A stretch of DNA of 64,000 bases. Source: Eulemur rufifrons. Its lineage: Eukaryota; Chordata; Mammalia; Primates; Lemuridae. Below are positions 14,594-27,269 of this stretch, one piece after another. Numbering within the stretch: position 1 is the stretch's first letter; every line of letters begins with the position of its first letter. The translations under genes and the position numbers were made by a program. The stretch covers positions 65,539,001 to 65,603,000 of the forward strand of contig NC_090999.1 of assembly GCF_041146395.1 (NCBI RefSeq). Reading direction: 5' to 3'. The notes under the pieces were generated by a model. The model saw only the letters and a program-made list of their open reading frames with translations. It was not told where the DNA came from and searched no databases.

Positions 14594-16039
14594 GTAGGTG
14601 GTATAATTATTAAGCAATTACATTAAGAAAAAGTATAATGTTTTTGCAACAAACTATGATCATGCTGGTTGATGACTTGCATGAACATCCTCAGATATTC
14701 TCACAACAGTCGTTTTGATACATAAGACTTAGAACTATAAGAATCTTGACGTATAAAAATTGGATAACTTGCATTATTAATAGAATAAAAAGCTTTTCTA
14801 TCTTAGTTATTGATAAATTCTCAGATTCATTAATGCTCAGATTTGTTCATACATAAATAAGGATGCTAGGAGGCTATCATCTGCTTGAAACAAAAGTTTT
14901 TACCAACCTTAAACAGGAATTGGTATTCAGCCAAACACAGGTAACACGTGTAACAGGTAATTCTAAGACAGCTTAGGTTCTGAGAGATGAGAAAGGTTAC
15001 TTATAGAAAATCTTGTGATTTCTTCCAGACTTTTAATAATTACAAAACAAATCTATTTTCCCCAGGTCCTTTAGAGCAAGGCTTAACTAAAGCTGAAACC
15101 AGTTTACTTATGTATATTCTGGTCCAAAATCATTTTGAATTTCCTTTCTTTGTTCATCTCAAGGCCAACTCAAAACCAAACCTACCTTAATAAGATGATT
15201 GTCAAGAGAGTGTTTATTCCTGTTCACTTTTCATTATAGCATGAAAAGTTTCCTTTTCATGTTAAAACCCTCATTTTATAATATATCCATTTTTATAACA
15301 AAAGTTATTTTCATAAAGTCATGTCATTTATTTTGCTGAAGTTGGAATGGAGTATAATTGTGTTAGTGAAGTGTGGGTAGCATCTCTTCTATAAAGAGTA
15401 AACCTTGCGGATAACAAGTGAATGGTTATTTGTTTAAAAGCATTCATTGGGTAAAAATAGAAAGGTATACTTTTCTATTTTCTATATTTTCTGTATAGCA
15501 GAAAACAAAAAATCCATATGGATAAATTATTAATATTTATACTATAGCAAGCATAAAATGTAGGAGTCATAGGACTTTCCAAATAATCTTAATGAAAATA
15601 ATAAGATTTTAAGTAAGTTTCTTTAATCATGAGTCCATGTATGTGTTGAGTTGTAGTCCATTGATATTTTCTAATGTTAGGGAATGTTCACCCATTTGCA
15701 CCCTAGAAATAGCATTTGAAAGCTTACAGCCATCCATTCATCCATATCTACTAAAGTGAAATATAATGTTGGTGCAGGGAATGTGGGACTACTCTTGAAA
15801 TCTGTTCAGAGGGAAAAAAATGCAGCAGATTTCCTACTTCAAATTACAAAGTTTATGGAATATATGGTATCTTCATTTTTAAATCTACAGTGGTCTTGTC
15901 ACCAAATAATATTTATTACTTACTGTTCATTGTGTTTGTTACCAAGCATGTAGTACTTCTTAGCTATCAGGCACTATGTTGGGCACTGTGGGTAGTACAT
16001 GGAGTACTATTAAGAAATCACACATTAATTAAAGACACT

Positions 16040-16437
16040 CTTAGGTCTTTCCCCATCTTAAGGCCTTTCTATTTTCTGCTCCCTCTGCCTGGCATGCCCT
16101 TCTCTTTGCCTTTTACATGGCTGGCTTATTCTCAGTGTTGGCTCTCAGCTTGGATATTATCCTTGGGGATGTCTTCCTCAACCACTCTAAGTTAGTATAC
16201 CAGCCCCATCATTCTTCTTACTCTACATCTTGTCATGTTATTTAACATCATAATATTAATTATTATTGTCTGTTTACTTGTTTACTATTAATATCTGTCA
16301 TTTTTGAAGAACACAAGCTTCATGACGGGGGTGGGGAGGGACATTCAGCCTTATTCATCATTGCATCCTAGGTGCCTAGCATGGTATCCACAGTGCCTAG
16401 CACATAGTAAGCACTCAGTAAACATTTACTGAATGAG
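16040..16437 (+). repeat. L2-type LINE 3' end
   Basis: Contains ctccctctgcctggcatgcc and ends gtgcctagcacatagtaagc then aacatttactgaatgagc, the typical L2 3' terminus. In ARSK intron 5. Confidence 0.75.
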
Positions 16438-16493
16438 CATAAATGCCAAGAATCACAACATATTGTAGTAATTACAGTAAAGTACAAGTTGCA

Positions 16494-16960
16494 GGGGTCT
16501 TGGAAAATGAAGTGTGATTCGCTCTCCCTGGAGGAACAGGGAGTGATGCTTCGTCAGAGAGATCCTGGGCCATAAAGAAAGAATGGGAATTAGTCAAGTC
16601 GGTGGTGGGGAGAAAGAGCATTCACCGTGGAGGGCAGAGTGTGTGCAGGGGCAAGGAAGTGTAAACTAATATGGTGTGTTCAGGGGATTCTGAGTAGTTT
16701 AATGTGCTGAAAGGTAAAGGTCTACCAGGTAGCTGAGGGTGCTGAGGTTGGAGAGTGGACAGGGCCCTTGCTTGTCTTGCTAAAGAATTAGACAGTGGGA
16801 AGCTGTGAAAAGTTTTAAGCAGGGATGTGACATAATCAAATGATCAGGTGTTTTAGAAAGATTGTCCCAAGGTAGCACAAGGGATACCATGGAGGGGAAA
16901 GAGGAGTGGAGACAAGACTGATAAGGAAATAATTCTGGTTGTCCAGATGAAGTATCTGGA
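16494..16960. repeat. Ancient repeat of unassigned family
   Basis: Reads aggaacagggagtgatgctt ... gggcaaggaagtgtaaacta ... ttaagcagggatgtgacata, a pattern I recognise as a common old mammalian repeat. A related, diverged text occurs around 43430-43830. Confidence 0.4.
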
Positions 16961-16987
16961 GGGTCTCAACACTGAAAAACTCCATAG

Positions 16988-17075
16988 AGCAGTGGGTCTC
17001 AATTCTGACTGAACTCAGAATCGGTGGGATTTTTAAATAATATAGACCCCTGAACCCCAGATTCAGCAACTGCCA
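16988..17075 (+). mobile_element. MER5-like hAT fragment
   Basis: Short segment gcagtgggtctcaattctga ... agacccctgaaccccagatt, resembling the first half of MER5-type elements. Confidence 0.4.
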
Positions 17076-17787
17076 AAGTAGGGATGACTCCTCTTTCTGT
17101 ACTATGCATTATTGTGATTCTCTTAATTACAATGAGGAAGTTTCAGAACACTAAGAGGGACCGATGATAGGAATTTTACTGTCCAGTTATTCCCTACCCA
17201 AGAATAATGCTAAATCATACTCGTATACTATCTGTACTGCCCTCAGCCCTTTTTCAAAGGAGGGATTTCCAGAACCCACAGCCAATCTCATGAGCACGAT
17301 CTGGGAATTGCTCAGGGGGCTGGGAGAAAAAGTAGCAAAGAAGAATTCTGACTACTCTATCACCTCCTGTTGCACAGAAATTGTGGGTCAGTGGTGACAT
17401 CAATCTTTTTATCATCTGTGACATGTGCAGTGCTGACATCCAACTCATCTTTCTCACTTGAGACACTAAAGGCAAGACTTTTCCCCCTATTCTCTAATAG
17501 AAACTTAGAAAGCAAGCCAGCATGATTTCCAGATAAAGAAGCCTTGAGCAAAAGTTCCTACAGATATTATATTTTCTCCTCCCTCTCTAGTTTGTTAATT
17601 CAGAATCAAGTATTAAATATATGAAACTTGATATGACTTACTTAAGATCAGTACATAATATTCAGATGTTAAAAAGCATACTGGCAAACTTTTAAAGAGT
17701 AGAATTGTTATTAATATAAACTTAATGTGATACAATAAGACATGAACTAAAAGCTAATTAATAGATTTATCTTGATTTCTGTTGTAG

Positions 17788-18012
17788 GTGAAATTATTTT
17801 GGCTCTTCGCCAGTTAGATCTTCTTCAAAAAACTATCGTCATGTATTTCTCAGACCATGGCGAGCTGGCCATGGAACATCGACAGTTTTATAAAATGAGT
17901 ATGTATGAAGCTAGTGCCCATGTTCCACTTTTGATAATGGGACCAGGAATTAAGGCCAACCAACAAGTATCAAATGTGGTTTCTCTTGTGGATATTTACC
18001 CTACTATGCTTG
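17788..18012 (+). CDS. ARSK: ARSK exon 6 (metal-binding SDHGE exon)
   Basis: The acceptor is ctgttgtag and the donor gtaagt. It encodes residues 291-366 from G-E-I-I-L-A-L-R-Q-L-D to I-Y-P-T-M-L. The S-D-H-G-E motif is intact; Asp313 and His314 bind the active-site calcium in this family. The two residues before it read Y-F, where I recall Y-S in human, so position 311 is a bulky Phe next to the metal ligands. Downstream K-M-S-M-Y-E-A-S-A-H-V-P-L is the usual sulfatase core strand. Confidence 0.96.
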
Positions 18013-18556
18013 GTAAGTAATGCAATTGTATAAATATTTATTCGTAATAATGCTGGAGAATGAACAAGCAAAATAGTCAGAGGTCCTGCTGACTTGTTTA
18101 TAACCCTGAGCAACTCATTTAACTATGAGTCAAATCTGTACTCTAAAAAATGAGGGTAATATTTCTCATGTTTCTGTGGACTTCACTTTGCTCATTTTCC
18201 CTTCAAAAGATTCACAATCAGGATATGACTATGAAGTAAGCCACGTAAGATATTCAGTTTCATAACTTTGTGATTTGCACAACATCTGATTCTCTACCAC
18301 CACCTCTCTAAAATATAAGCACTTCCTTTCTGGATTATTCTACCCACTTTGAAACTACTAAGTATGAGCATATTCCTCATCCGACTCTGTAGATAGTTCT
18401 GTATTATTTGCTTTACTAGCTTCTTAATGTCTATGAGCACAGCCATAGGTCTAGAAAAGCAACATTTGGATAGGGATAGTTAGCAGTTTATGTTGAAGAC
18501 ACTACACTAACTACATCATCAAATTCAAAGGAAATGATATAGAACTGTTAATTTCT

Positions 18557-18904
18557 TTTTTTTTTTTTTTTTTTTTTTTTTTGAGACAGAGTCTCACTCT
18601 GTTGCCCAGGCTAGAGTGAGTGCCGTGGCGTCAGCCTAGCTCACAGCAACCTCAAACTCCTGGGCTCAAGCGATCCTCCTGCCTCAGCCTCCCGAGTAGC
18701 TGGGACTACAGGCATGCGCCACTATACTCGGCTAATTTTTCTATATATATATTTTTAGTTGTCCATATAATTTTTTTCTATTTTTAGTAGAGACGGGGGT
18801 CTCGCTCTTGCTCAGGCTGGTCTCGAACTCTTGACCTTGAGCGATCCACCCGCCTCGGCCTCCCAGAGTGCTAGGATTACAGGCGTGAGCCACCGCGCCC
18901 AGCC
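18557..18904 (-). mobile_element. Young lemur-type Alu, - strand
   Basis: Very long T tract, gagacagagtctcactctgt, lemur-type right arm, ending at the left end gcgcccagcc. Perfect 17-base target duplication (18540-18556 and 18905-18921, tagaactgttaatttct). In ARSK intron 6. Confidence 0.95.
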
Positions 18905-19599
18905 TAGAACTGTTAATTTCTATCTAATTTAACAGATCACTTTAAATTCATTAGCATTTAAACGCTGTAATTCCTCTGTTCTAAGGCACCATCACTTGTA
19001 AAAAGCACCATCAGTTCATAAATTTTGGTGAAAGGAGAAGATAACACAAGATATACATATGTGTGTGTATATTCTCTAATTTCAGAAATGTTAAAATGTT
19101 AAACAAACACATCTTAAAATCAAAGAAACAAGGGTTCTTTTTATCTCCCACTTTCTGCTACAAAGCCTTTCTCTTCATTTAACTAAATTTATTTAAAGGT
19201 AATTTAAATCAGTGCCATTCCCCATTCTCTTTTATTTTGTGCCACTTCTCCTAAATTTGAGCACGCTTCCTTGTTGTTCTTTGAATTTTTAAACTCTTCA
19301 TCATTTGCTGGTTCCCCATTGTCCCAAAGCAGTTATCACACTTAGCCATATCTTGGCCATTTTCTGGCTCCATCAATTTCCAGCTGATTGCTATTACTTT
19401 TTCTCATTTCTGTTTTCTTAAGAACTTCATATGTAATCGTGTATTTGTGTCTTTGTTATTCTCATCTTTTGAGTTTTATGAGTATGTGCTTATTTATGTT
19501 GGCTTCTCTTTACAGTTTCCTTCCCCAATTTTTCCTCATGTAGAACTTGCCCCACTCTCCCCATTCCCAAAGAAAATCCTCCTTGCGTCATCATATTTG

Positions 19600-20060
19600 T
19601 TTGACTTTTTAGCCTTGTTCTGTTTTCTTGAGGTACAGTGCCCAGAACTGCAAAAAGTACTATAAAAGATTACGGAAAGTTGGACTGATTCTTTCTCAGT
19701 TTTTCCTGCAATATATTTCATAGTGATATTTGGCATTTTGTTTGTCTTTTTGACTGTAGCAGCTAAATAGTCCAGTATCTTTAGGGACCTGTCTACAGTG
19801 AGTCCTGTTTTATTCCTAGACATTCAGTCACCTTATATGTTAGTTGATTAATGTGCATAGTTTAAATTTTTCTTTAAACATTGTTTTATATTTGTTCACA
19901 ATGCAAATTTTGTACTCTATGATCTTGAGATATTATCACTACTTGCCATTTTGTACATCATACAAGTTAAAGGTCATCTGCAAACTGACAGATTTCATAA
20001 TGTATTTATCTAACAGATCATAGAAGAAAATACTATGGTTAGAACGAGGAAATTTTCATT
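19600..20060. repeat. Possible CR1/L3-type LINE remnant
   Basis: Contains cagtgcccagaactgcaaaa, tgactgtagcagctaaatag and later catctgcaaactgacagatt, an order I associate with CR1/L3 LINE sequence. Strongly diverged, limits approximate. Confidence 0.4.
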
Positions 20061-20734
20061 TGTCTACCTAGGGAGACACCTGCCTATCACTGCCTACTTT
20101 ATGTTACTTGACAGTAAGAATTTCTTTGGCTCCTTTGAAACTCCTTTGCATTCCATCCCCACTCTTCTGGAAATGATGCAGGTTCCCTGCAGTTGTAGGT
20201 TTTTCCTGCAATTTTTCAATTATTATAATTTTCCAGAACTTCATAGTTTTATATAGATTTTTATTTGCTTTTATCTTTCATAAGATTCTTGGTCAGAGAC
20301 TCCTTATTAATCACATTTCCCTGCAGAATATATTTTATTAACAGTGTTTATATCATGTATTGGTTAGACCTGCCCAATAAAAGAGTAAAGGAAGTATAAC
20401 CCAAAATAAGTATCTCTCCAATTCTAAACTAAAAATTAAATTAATATCTTCAAGGATTAGCACAATTTATAATGTGTTTCATAGTATATATTCTTTTTGT
20501 TATCAGAAGGGAGAAAGCTATATTTAAATGATTTTTTTAGGGAGGAGGAAAGAGTGGAGGAGAATACCTGGGAATGGGTCTTTATGTAAAACACTAAAAC
20601 ATCCTATTAACCAGATGTTAAGCAGAAATAAGGTGGAAAGACAAAGATGCAAGTAAGATACAAGATACAAAGAAAGATGCCACAAGAACCTTATGTTGGT
20701 ACCAGGAGTTAATATTGTAACAGTATTATTTATT

Positions 20735-21305
20735 TAAAATTAACTTTTATAAATGATAAAGGGTTAATATCCCTAGGGTTCTTATAAATCTATAAGAAAA
20801 AGAGAAATACCCTGTTAACAAATTGACCAAAAGATATAAATAAGCAGTTCACGACAGAAGATATACAAATGGCCAAGATATTTTTGAAGATTCAAACTCA
20901 GTAGTCATAAAAATATTAAAACAAGAACATACCATTTTTCTTTCACATATAGAGTTTGCTAAGATTAAGAAGAATTAGCAAATCTCACATAGAAATAAGT
21001 CTTCTTATATACTGCTACTGGGAGTATAAACTGATACAAATTTTCTGGAGGCAAATGTGTTATTACGTTTCAAATTTCTTAGTAATGTGCATAACTTTTG
21101 ACCTAGAAATTCCAATTTTAGGAAATAACCTATAGCTATACACAAATACTTATCTCCATGGATATTTATTATAGTATGAAGAAAGAATTAGAAACAATAT
21201 GAATGTCTAGTAGTAATGGATTGGATAAAAAATAGTCAATTCTATTTTAAAAAGTAAAATACATGAAAATATTACCCATGTATTATTAAAAAGAAAATGT
21301 GGGCT
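20735..21305 (+). repeat. Old L1M fragment (ORF2 3' region)
   Basis: The order atatccctagggttcttata, aaatggccaagatatttttg, tactgctactgggagtataa, gaaacaatatgaatgtctag matches the end of L1 ORF2. Many stops; not coding. Confidence 0.65.
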
Positions 21306-22854
21306 TTAAAATTGTTTAAACTGGTTTGTTTGTTTTGTCTGTTTGTTTATTGAGATAGAGTGCTCATCTAATTTACAGTCCAAATCAGCACATTTTTAAA
21401 AGAAGACTATTAACAATTATACCAGGATTATCAGGCATAAACTGAGTCTGTTGCCTTAACAGCCTTAGCAGCCAACAAAGCAAAGATAATTCTGATGGTT
21501 CATGTTTAATCTGATGTTTAATTCAACCTCTTAAAATAAAATTCCTCAGAGCTGGAAGAATTTAAAGCTACTTTATTGTGATTAACTCTATAATTAAACC
21601 TGTCGGACAGTATGTTCTGTTTCACCTCTGCTTAATAAATAAACTTATACATATTTTGACCAAGTATCTACAAAGGATTTCTTATTTTGTTCTAACCAGT
21701 TAGGAGCTCAAAATAGATATAGACTATATTCTTAGAACTCTAAAGGTCCTTTCTTTATTAGCATAGAGGTAGCTATACTATTTTGTATGAATCCCATTTA
21801 CACACACACAGTATAAGCTTAAAAAGAAAAATGACATAAAGAGAAAAATTTGTTTTGAAATTGATTTTTCAAGGATGAACTTTGCTCATAGTACATTTGA
21901 GCTTTAAAACAAGATATTTGAGTCTTCTGGGAAATAAAAATGAAATTAAAATCCTGAAGTATTGTGAAACAGAAATAAATACTTCTGGTGTCAAAAAAAA
22001 AAAAAATTCTCAAATCATAGCCCAAGCCAGACTTTCTCTTTCCTCAATTCTATGGATCTTAGAAATATATAAAAGATGGTGATTCAAAAAAACATCAATA
22101 GAAAGATACTGAATAGGAAAAACCAATTAGGATTCCTGTTTTAATAAACCTACCTTACTATCAAGAGTCTATTGAAATTGAAGATGCTACAACGCTTTCA
22201 TTTAAAAGTCTGAATTCATAAGTAGTTTTTTAAAGGTTTTTTTAAAAGAGTACTTTTTTCTATAAAATATTTCATGATGAATTGGGAAGAATATTCTTAG
22301 TTTATTTATCCTTATAGGTCCTTTATAATATACTATCACATTATCATTTCCTAATATTAGTAGGAAAGTACCATTTTTATGAATAGGAATTCTTCGTAGT
22401 ATTAGAGTTGATATCATTATTTCAGATATTATTCTTTAAAAATTACTCCCCCAAATTTTTTCTTCTCTAATACCTTGTACCGGCATTCTTTAGCTCAGTG
22501 AGAAATAAAGGTAGTCTCATTTTGAAATTAAAATTGTTTTGATTTTCACTTTTAAACTGATTTTCATGTGAATTTTTTCTTTCAATAGTTGATCTTTTTG
22601 TAAAACACCTACCTTCCTCCCACTTTTAAAAGATAAGTCTAGATTTTTTTGAATTGTGAATATGTAATTATATAAAAATATAGTTGTATTTAAAAGAATA
22701 CCTAATTGCTAGTGATTTTAATTGCAACCCCTTCTTGTTACAGGATCTTAGTGGAAGGCTGGGGGTAGGTAGTTATTCTACATAGACTATTGTGTTTTTA
22801 TTGGCTGAGAAATATTGTGAAATTGAATAACTACAGTAAAGCAAGACTTATGGT

Positions 22855-22960
22855 GTAGTATTAAAAAGTACAGAAATTCTAGAGTCAGACTGCCTGAGTT
22901 CAAACCTCTCCTCAGTATTTACCAATTATGTGACCTTGGGCAAGTTACTTAACATGAAAA
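22855..22960 (+). repeat. MIR fragment
   Basis: Contains agagtcagactgcctgagtt and tgtgaccttgggcaagttac, the diagnostic MIR core. Confidence 0.8.
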
Positions 22961-23799
22961 AAATTTCTGATTATGATTGGTTGGCAGAATATTAGTGTTT
23001 ATATTTGCCTCTTCCAAGGAAAATGAAAGATACAAATTTTTAAATTAAGATATATATGAAACATTACCTTCACAAGATTTAAAGAGGTCTTTGTCTACTT
23101 TCTTATTCTCCTTTAAATAATCTGTTTTTCCTCAGATACAGTCAAGTTAAACTAATTTTCTTACTCAATTTTGTATAGTTTCTAACATTACTGATATAAT
23201 TCTGTTTTTCACTGGAAATATTTAAATATACATAAAAACATGGAACACTGAAACCAGAAAAGGGATGGGTGAGGCAACTGCAGACTTATTTTAGATCTAT
23301 GTTAAGTACTCAGCCACAATTAATGGTAATTTTTCTATAGGAAAAAGGCAGTTTGAGTTCCAAATACCTGAAAAGCAGTTTTTAAAAATACAATCTGTTT
23401 TTAAGTTGGACATTTCTCTTGTTATTGTTCTTTGTGTCTATATTTGGTACATTAAAAATAAATTACTTTTCCCTATATCAGTATAATCCAGGATTCCTCA
23501 AGGCGTGTTTTACAAAGTACTAGTCCCTCAAGATGCTACTTGAGAGTAAAAAAAACATTCTGTCATCAAATAACTTTGGAACACATGGTATACTGTATAC
23601 CCGTCTTGAAGCTTTGTAATGCACATCAGCAATACATTTACATCTACAATAAATTTACTATTTAATTTTTTTTAACCATTGTTTTGTAAATGTATATGAC
23701 TACTAAATCCCTTTCTTATATAGGTCTTGTTAATATCCCATAGAAAAATTTTAAGAACAACTGTGACTATTTAATCCTTTAGGAAAAAAAAAAGACTGG

Positions 23800-24005
23800 T
23801 GATATTAACTAATATTTGTTGAGAGCTTCTGTGTCTCAGAATTTTACATAAATTATCTTATTTAAACCTAAAATGAGCCTATGAGATACAAGTACTGTTA
23901 TTGTCCCTGTTTTACAGGTGAGAAAACTGAGGTTCAGAGAAGTGAATAACTTGGGCACGGTCACATGACTAGTGGAGTAAGCATTTGAATCTAAGCAGTC
24001 TGTTT
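23800..24005 (+). repeat. MIR element
   Basis: Contains aatatttgttgagagcttct, ttttacaggtgagaaaactg, ggttcagagaagtgaataac and a final atttgaatctaagcagtctg. It ends about 140 bases before the exon 7 acceptor. Confidence 0.8.
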
Positions 24006-24142
24006 ACAAAATCCATATATAATCTCCAGTCTGTGGCTTTTAATGGTATCCAAAAATGTAAATTATGTAAATTATGTCATTTATGTATTTTCAACTAATA
24101 AAAGAATGAGTTATTTTTAAATATTTTATTTTTCTTATATAG

Positions 24143-24367
24143 ATATTGCTCAAATTCCTCTGCCTCAAAACCTGAGTGGATACTCTTTGTTGCCATTATC
24201 ATCAGAAACATTTAAGAATGAACATAAATTCAAAAATGTACATCCGCCCTGGGTCCTGAGTGAATTCCATGGATGTAATGTGAATGCTTCCATCTACATG
24301 TTTCGAACTAACCGATGGAAGTATATAGCCTACTCTGATGGTGCCTCAGTATTGCCTCAACTCTTTG
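24143..24367 (+). CDS. ARSK: ARSK exon 7
   Basis: The acceptor is cttatatag. The donor, TTTG|gtaatt, departs from the usual GTAAGT/GTGAGT at position +5. It encodes residues 366-441: D-I-A-Q-I-P-L-P-Q-N-L-S-G at the start, then H-P-P-W-V-L-S-E-F-H-G-C-N-V-N-A-S and W-K-Y-I-A-Y-S-D-G. It carries two N-glycosylation sites (N-L-S and N-A-S). It belongs to the smaller C-terminal subdomain of the sulfatase fold. The split Asp codon (G|AT) joins exon 8 in frame. Confidence 0.95.
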
Positions 24368-24714
24368 GTAATTTTGTTATATATTTTTAGGTGTAATATT
24401 ATATGTAATAAGCTGACTTGCATTGCTCAAGAAATCTAATAATCACTGTAAAATAAATTAATATCTACTGCTTCTCATGCTGGAACAGTCTACAAAGGGC
24501 TGCCCATATGAAGAGCAGCTTCTTTGCAAATAAGCGTCAGAATTTCAGAAAATGTGCCCTAAGGCCTTTGATCTGGGTCTCAAGATGAAGCCACTGTTTT
24601 CACTGATGAGGGTATCTATTAATACTCATGGTTATCTTTCTCAATCAGCAGTCAACACCTTCTCATTATACCTAGGTTTCACCTGTCCTGAAGGATTAAC
24701 ACCTGTCTCTTATG

Positions 24715-24905
24715 GAGCTTGACATTCTACATATATTATTTAATGCTCACCACAACCCTACAAGATAATACCATTATTATCTTCATTTTACAAACAAGGA
24801 GACCAGGGATCAGAGAAATTCAGATACCTATTCAAGGTCTCAAGAAGTAGCAGAACTGTGATTTCAACCCAAGTCTCACTCCAAAATCACTGCTCCTTCT
24901 ACCCT
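24715..24905 (+). repeat. MIR element
   Basis: Reads ttatttaatgctcaccacaa, tcttcattttacaaacaagg and gatttcaacccaagtctcac, in MIR order. In ARSK intron 7. Confidence 0.75.
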
Positions 24906-25224
24906 ATAAAAATGCCTTCCTGCTTCACTACTCTGTGAATTAATTTTTAAACATCGTTATTGGATTTAGGGTTTTATTTATCCTCTTTCCCCATGTTGTA
25001 CATAAAATATGTGCTAAAGCCATCATTAATATTCATTTCTCCCTAAGTCTCCTTTCCAATTACAAATGTCAGAATTATTAACTCAAAATAATTCTTTAGG
25101 GGCCAAACTGGCTAACCCCCTTTAAGAGCAGGGGATTCTTGGCTTCAAAAGCAAGTACTTAAATTTTCATCTTGATGAGTAATGGGCATGTGTTGCTCGT
25201 TCATCTGCCATTGTCAAATGAAAT

Positions 25225-25640
25225 TTATGAGAGGCCATTGTTTTGAACTGAGCTGTACTAGGTCCAACAGACCAGACCAAACCAGGATGGAGTCACTTGT
25301 GCTAGGGACCACATAATCAAACTGAACTTTAAAACAGGCCAATTGCCAAAAAAAAAACCAAGGAGATTCACAGTAACCAATCAGAAGGGGTTCAGTTTAC
25401 TTGAGCCGGCATGATAAGGAATTCCTCTGTTTTAACCCTATAAAAAAAGTAACTTTGTAATGACCAATCTGCATTTTGTTCCTTGTCTCTGCATTCTTCA
25501 GCCTCTTTCTGCTTATAAAGATTCACCTTCTCTGCTCATCTCATCAGAGTGCCTTTTCTAAATCTTTAGATGGGATGTTGCCCAATTCATAAATCACTAA
25601 ATAAAAGCCAATTAAATCTTTAAATTTGTTGAAATTTTGT
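25225..25640 (+). mobile_element. LTR-like remnant (old endogenous retrovirus)
   Basis: Contains accagaccaaaccaggatgg, agtaaccaatcagaaggggt, a TATAAAAAAAG box near 25440 and a polyadenylation-type end aaataaaagccaattaaatc. CCAAT, TATA and AATAAA in this order suggest a gammaretrovirus-class LTR. No coding part is attached. Confidence 0.5.
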
Positions 25641-26533
25641 TTTTAAATACCATGTTCTGCAAAAAGCAGATATGACTATCAAAAGATCAGAGTGGGGAAT
25701 CAGTGTTTTCTGTATTCTCTAGGATTTAGAGAATTCTCACTGCCTTCCCTTCCCTAAAGAGGTGCTGCCTGAACTCTCCTACCACAGGCATATATATCCT
25801 CAGGGGTCTCCTGGTTACTGTACTGCAATAGGCCCATAGAGGTTTTTCCCTCAACATGCAGTGTTCGCTTACTATCTGACGTTAATTGTCCTAAGATCTT
25901 TGACTTGTTGCTTTTCCAATTACATTGGCATCCTAGTTACATCCCTGTCTTCTCATGCCATAAGTAAAAAGGGCATTTACAGATTTTACCATTATTTCCT
26001 TGCCAATAGTGATGGAGAGATTTTTATTTCCATGGCTGTTTGCTTAAGTAGACCGTATTGGTGAATGTAACTTTCAAAAATCCAAGCACAAGATGCTAAT
26101 ATATAAAGAAAACTAGGAGTAAGTGAAGTTGCAAGAATATAACTTGTCTATATAAAGAATTTTTATAACTGGAAATTTTGAGGCTGTTGAAATGGGATAA
26201 TAGAAGCATTACTATTTTTTTTCCTCTGCATGTTAAAGTAGGCAAGCCATCAAAAACAGGAAGAATTAGTTCTAAACCAGCTTACTAATGATAAATCTTT
26301 GTTTCTGGCATCTAAGAATGAATAAGAGAATGGCAGGAAGGAAGATAATTTGGGCACATGTGACAGGGTGTATAAATTTTGGTATATTATTTTGCCATTT
26401 ACACTGTCCTTCATTTTACTACAGAGAGGAACTGAAAGTAAAAAATTCTAATATATTGTCCATCATAATGACATTCTAAATAAAATTTTTGGCAGGTAAC
26501 TATTTTGACAGACATTTAATATTTTTCTTTCAG

Positions 26534-26823
26534 ATCTTTCCTCGGATCCAGATGAACTAACAAATATTGCAATAAAATTTCCAGAAATCACTTTTTCTTT
26601 GGATCAAAAGCTTCGTTCCATTGTAAACTACCCTAAAGTTTCTGCTTCTGTACACCAATACAATAAAGAAGAGTTTATCAAGTGGAAACAAAGTATAGGA
26701 CAAAATTATTCAAATGTTATAGCAAACCTTAGGTGGCATCAGGACTGGCTGAAAGAACCAAGGAAGTATGAAAGTGCAATCGATCAGTGGCTTAAAACCC
26801 ACACTAATCCAAAAACAGCTTGA
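26534..26823 (+). CDS. ARSK: ARSK exon 8 (C-terminal coding exon)
   Basis: A tttctttcag acceptor precedes AT-CTT-TCC, completing D-L-S-S-D-P-D-E-L-T-N, the conserved sulfatase C-terminal motif. The exon encodes residues 441-536, including a sixth glycosylation site (Q-N-Y-S-N) and the terminal W-L-K-T-H-T-N-P-K-T-A, then TGA at 26821-26823. The total length calculated from all exons (536 with the missing 42) equals the recalled human length, which supports the exon model. Confidence 0.95.
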
Positions 26824-26957
26824 ACAAAAATAAGAAAATAATGTTCTGGAACTATATATAAATACATTAAAAGAGCATAGTTATAATTACATATTTTAAA
26901 TGAAAAGTTTAATAGTTACTGATTTTAGCTACTTTGAAAGAGTGTATTATATTTTGA

Positions 26958-26963
26958 AATAAA
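26958..26963 (+). terminator. ARSK: ARSK candidate polyadenylation signal
   Basis: AATAAA occurs 135 bases after the ARSK stop codon, in AT-rich sequence that is not obviously a repeat. It would give a short 3' UTR. Other signals further down cannot be excluded without transcript data. Confidence 0.5.
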
Positions 26964-27269
26964 ATGCCAATGATTATAGGATTACATATTTTCAAAAATG
27001 GTTATTATCAAGACATTGATACCAACTTCAAACAATTTAATTGAAACATCAAAAGGATATAGCAAATACTGTAATATAAAAGTTATGTTCTTCTGAATAA
27101 TATAGAATATAAAATATTTTAGTTATTTATGAACCGTAAAAGTTATGTGTGATTATTTGATGGTGTTTGATGCGTTATTTGTATTTGATGGGACCATTTC
27201 GATATATCTGAATTGAGTATTTGGCATATTTTGTGGGACATAGACCCTGAATGTAGCTGATATTATTAC

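Larger units (their letters stand above)
13636..17787 (+). other. ARSK: ARSK introns 4 (end) and 5, background
   Basis: Apart from exon 5 and the L2, MER5-like and unassigned repeats listed separately, this AT-rich stretch shows no further exon or structured element. 17160-17560 contains mixed-composition sequence with short open frames but no splice borders or recognisable protein. Confidence 0.5.
21306..24142 (+). other. ARSK: ARSK intron 6, 3' part
   Basis: AT-rich intron with two MIR elements listed separately. Short frames near 21819-22417 are chance products of AT-rich sequence. A stretch at 23490-23760 looks like an old DNA-transposon remnant but cannot be named. Confidence 0.5.
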
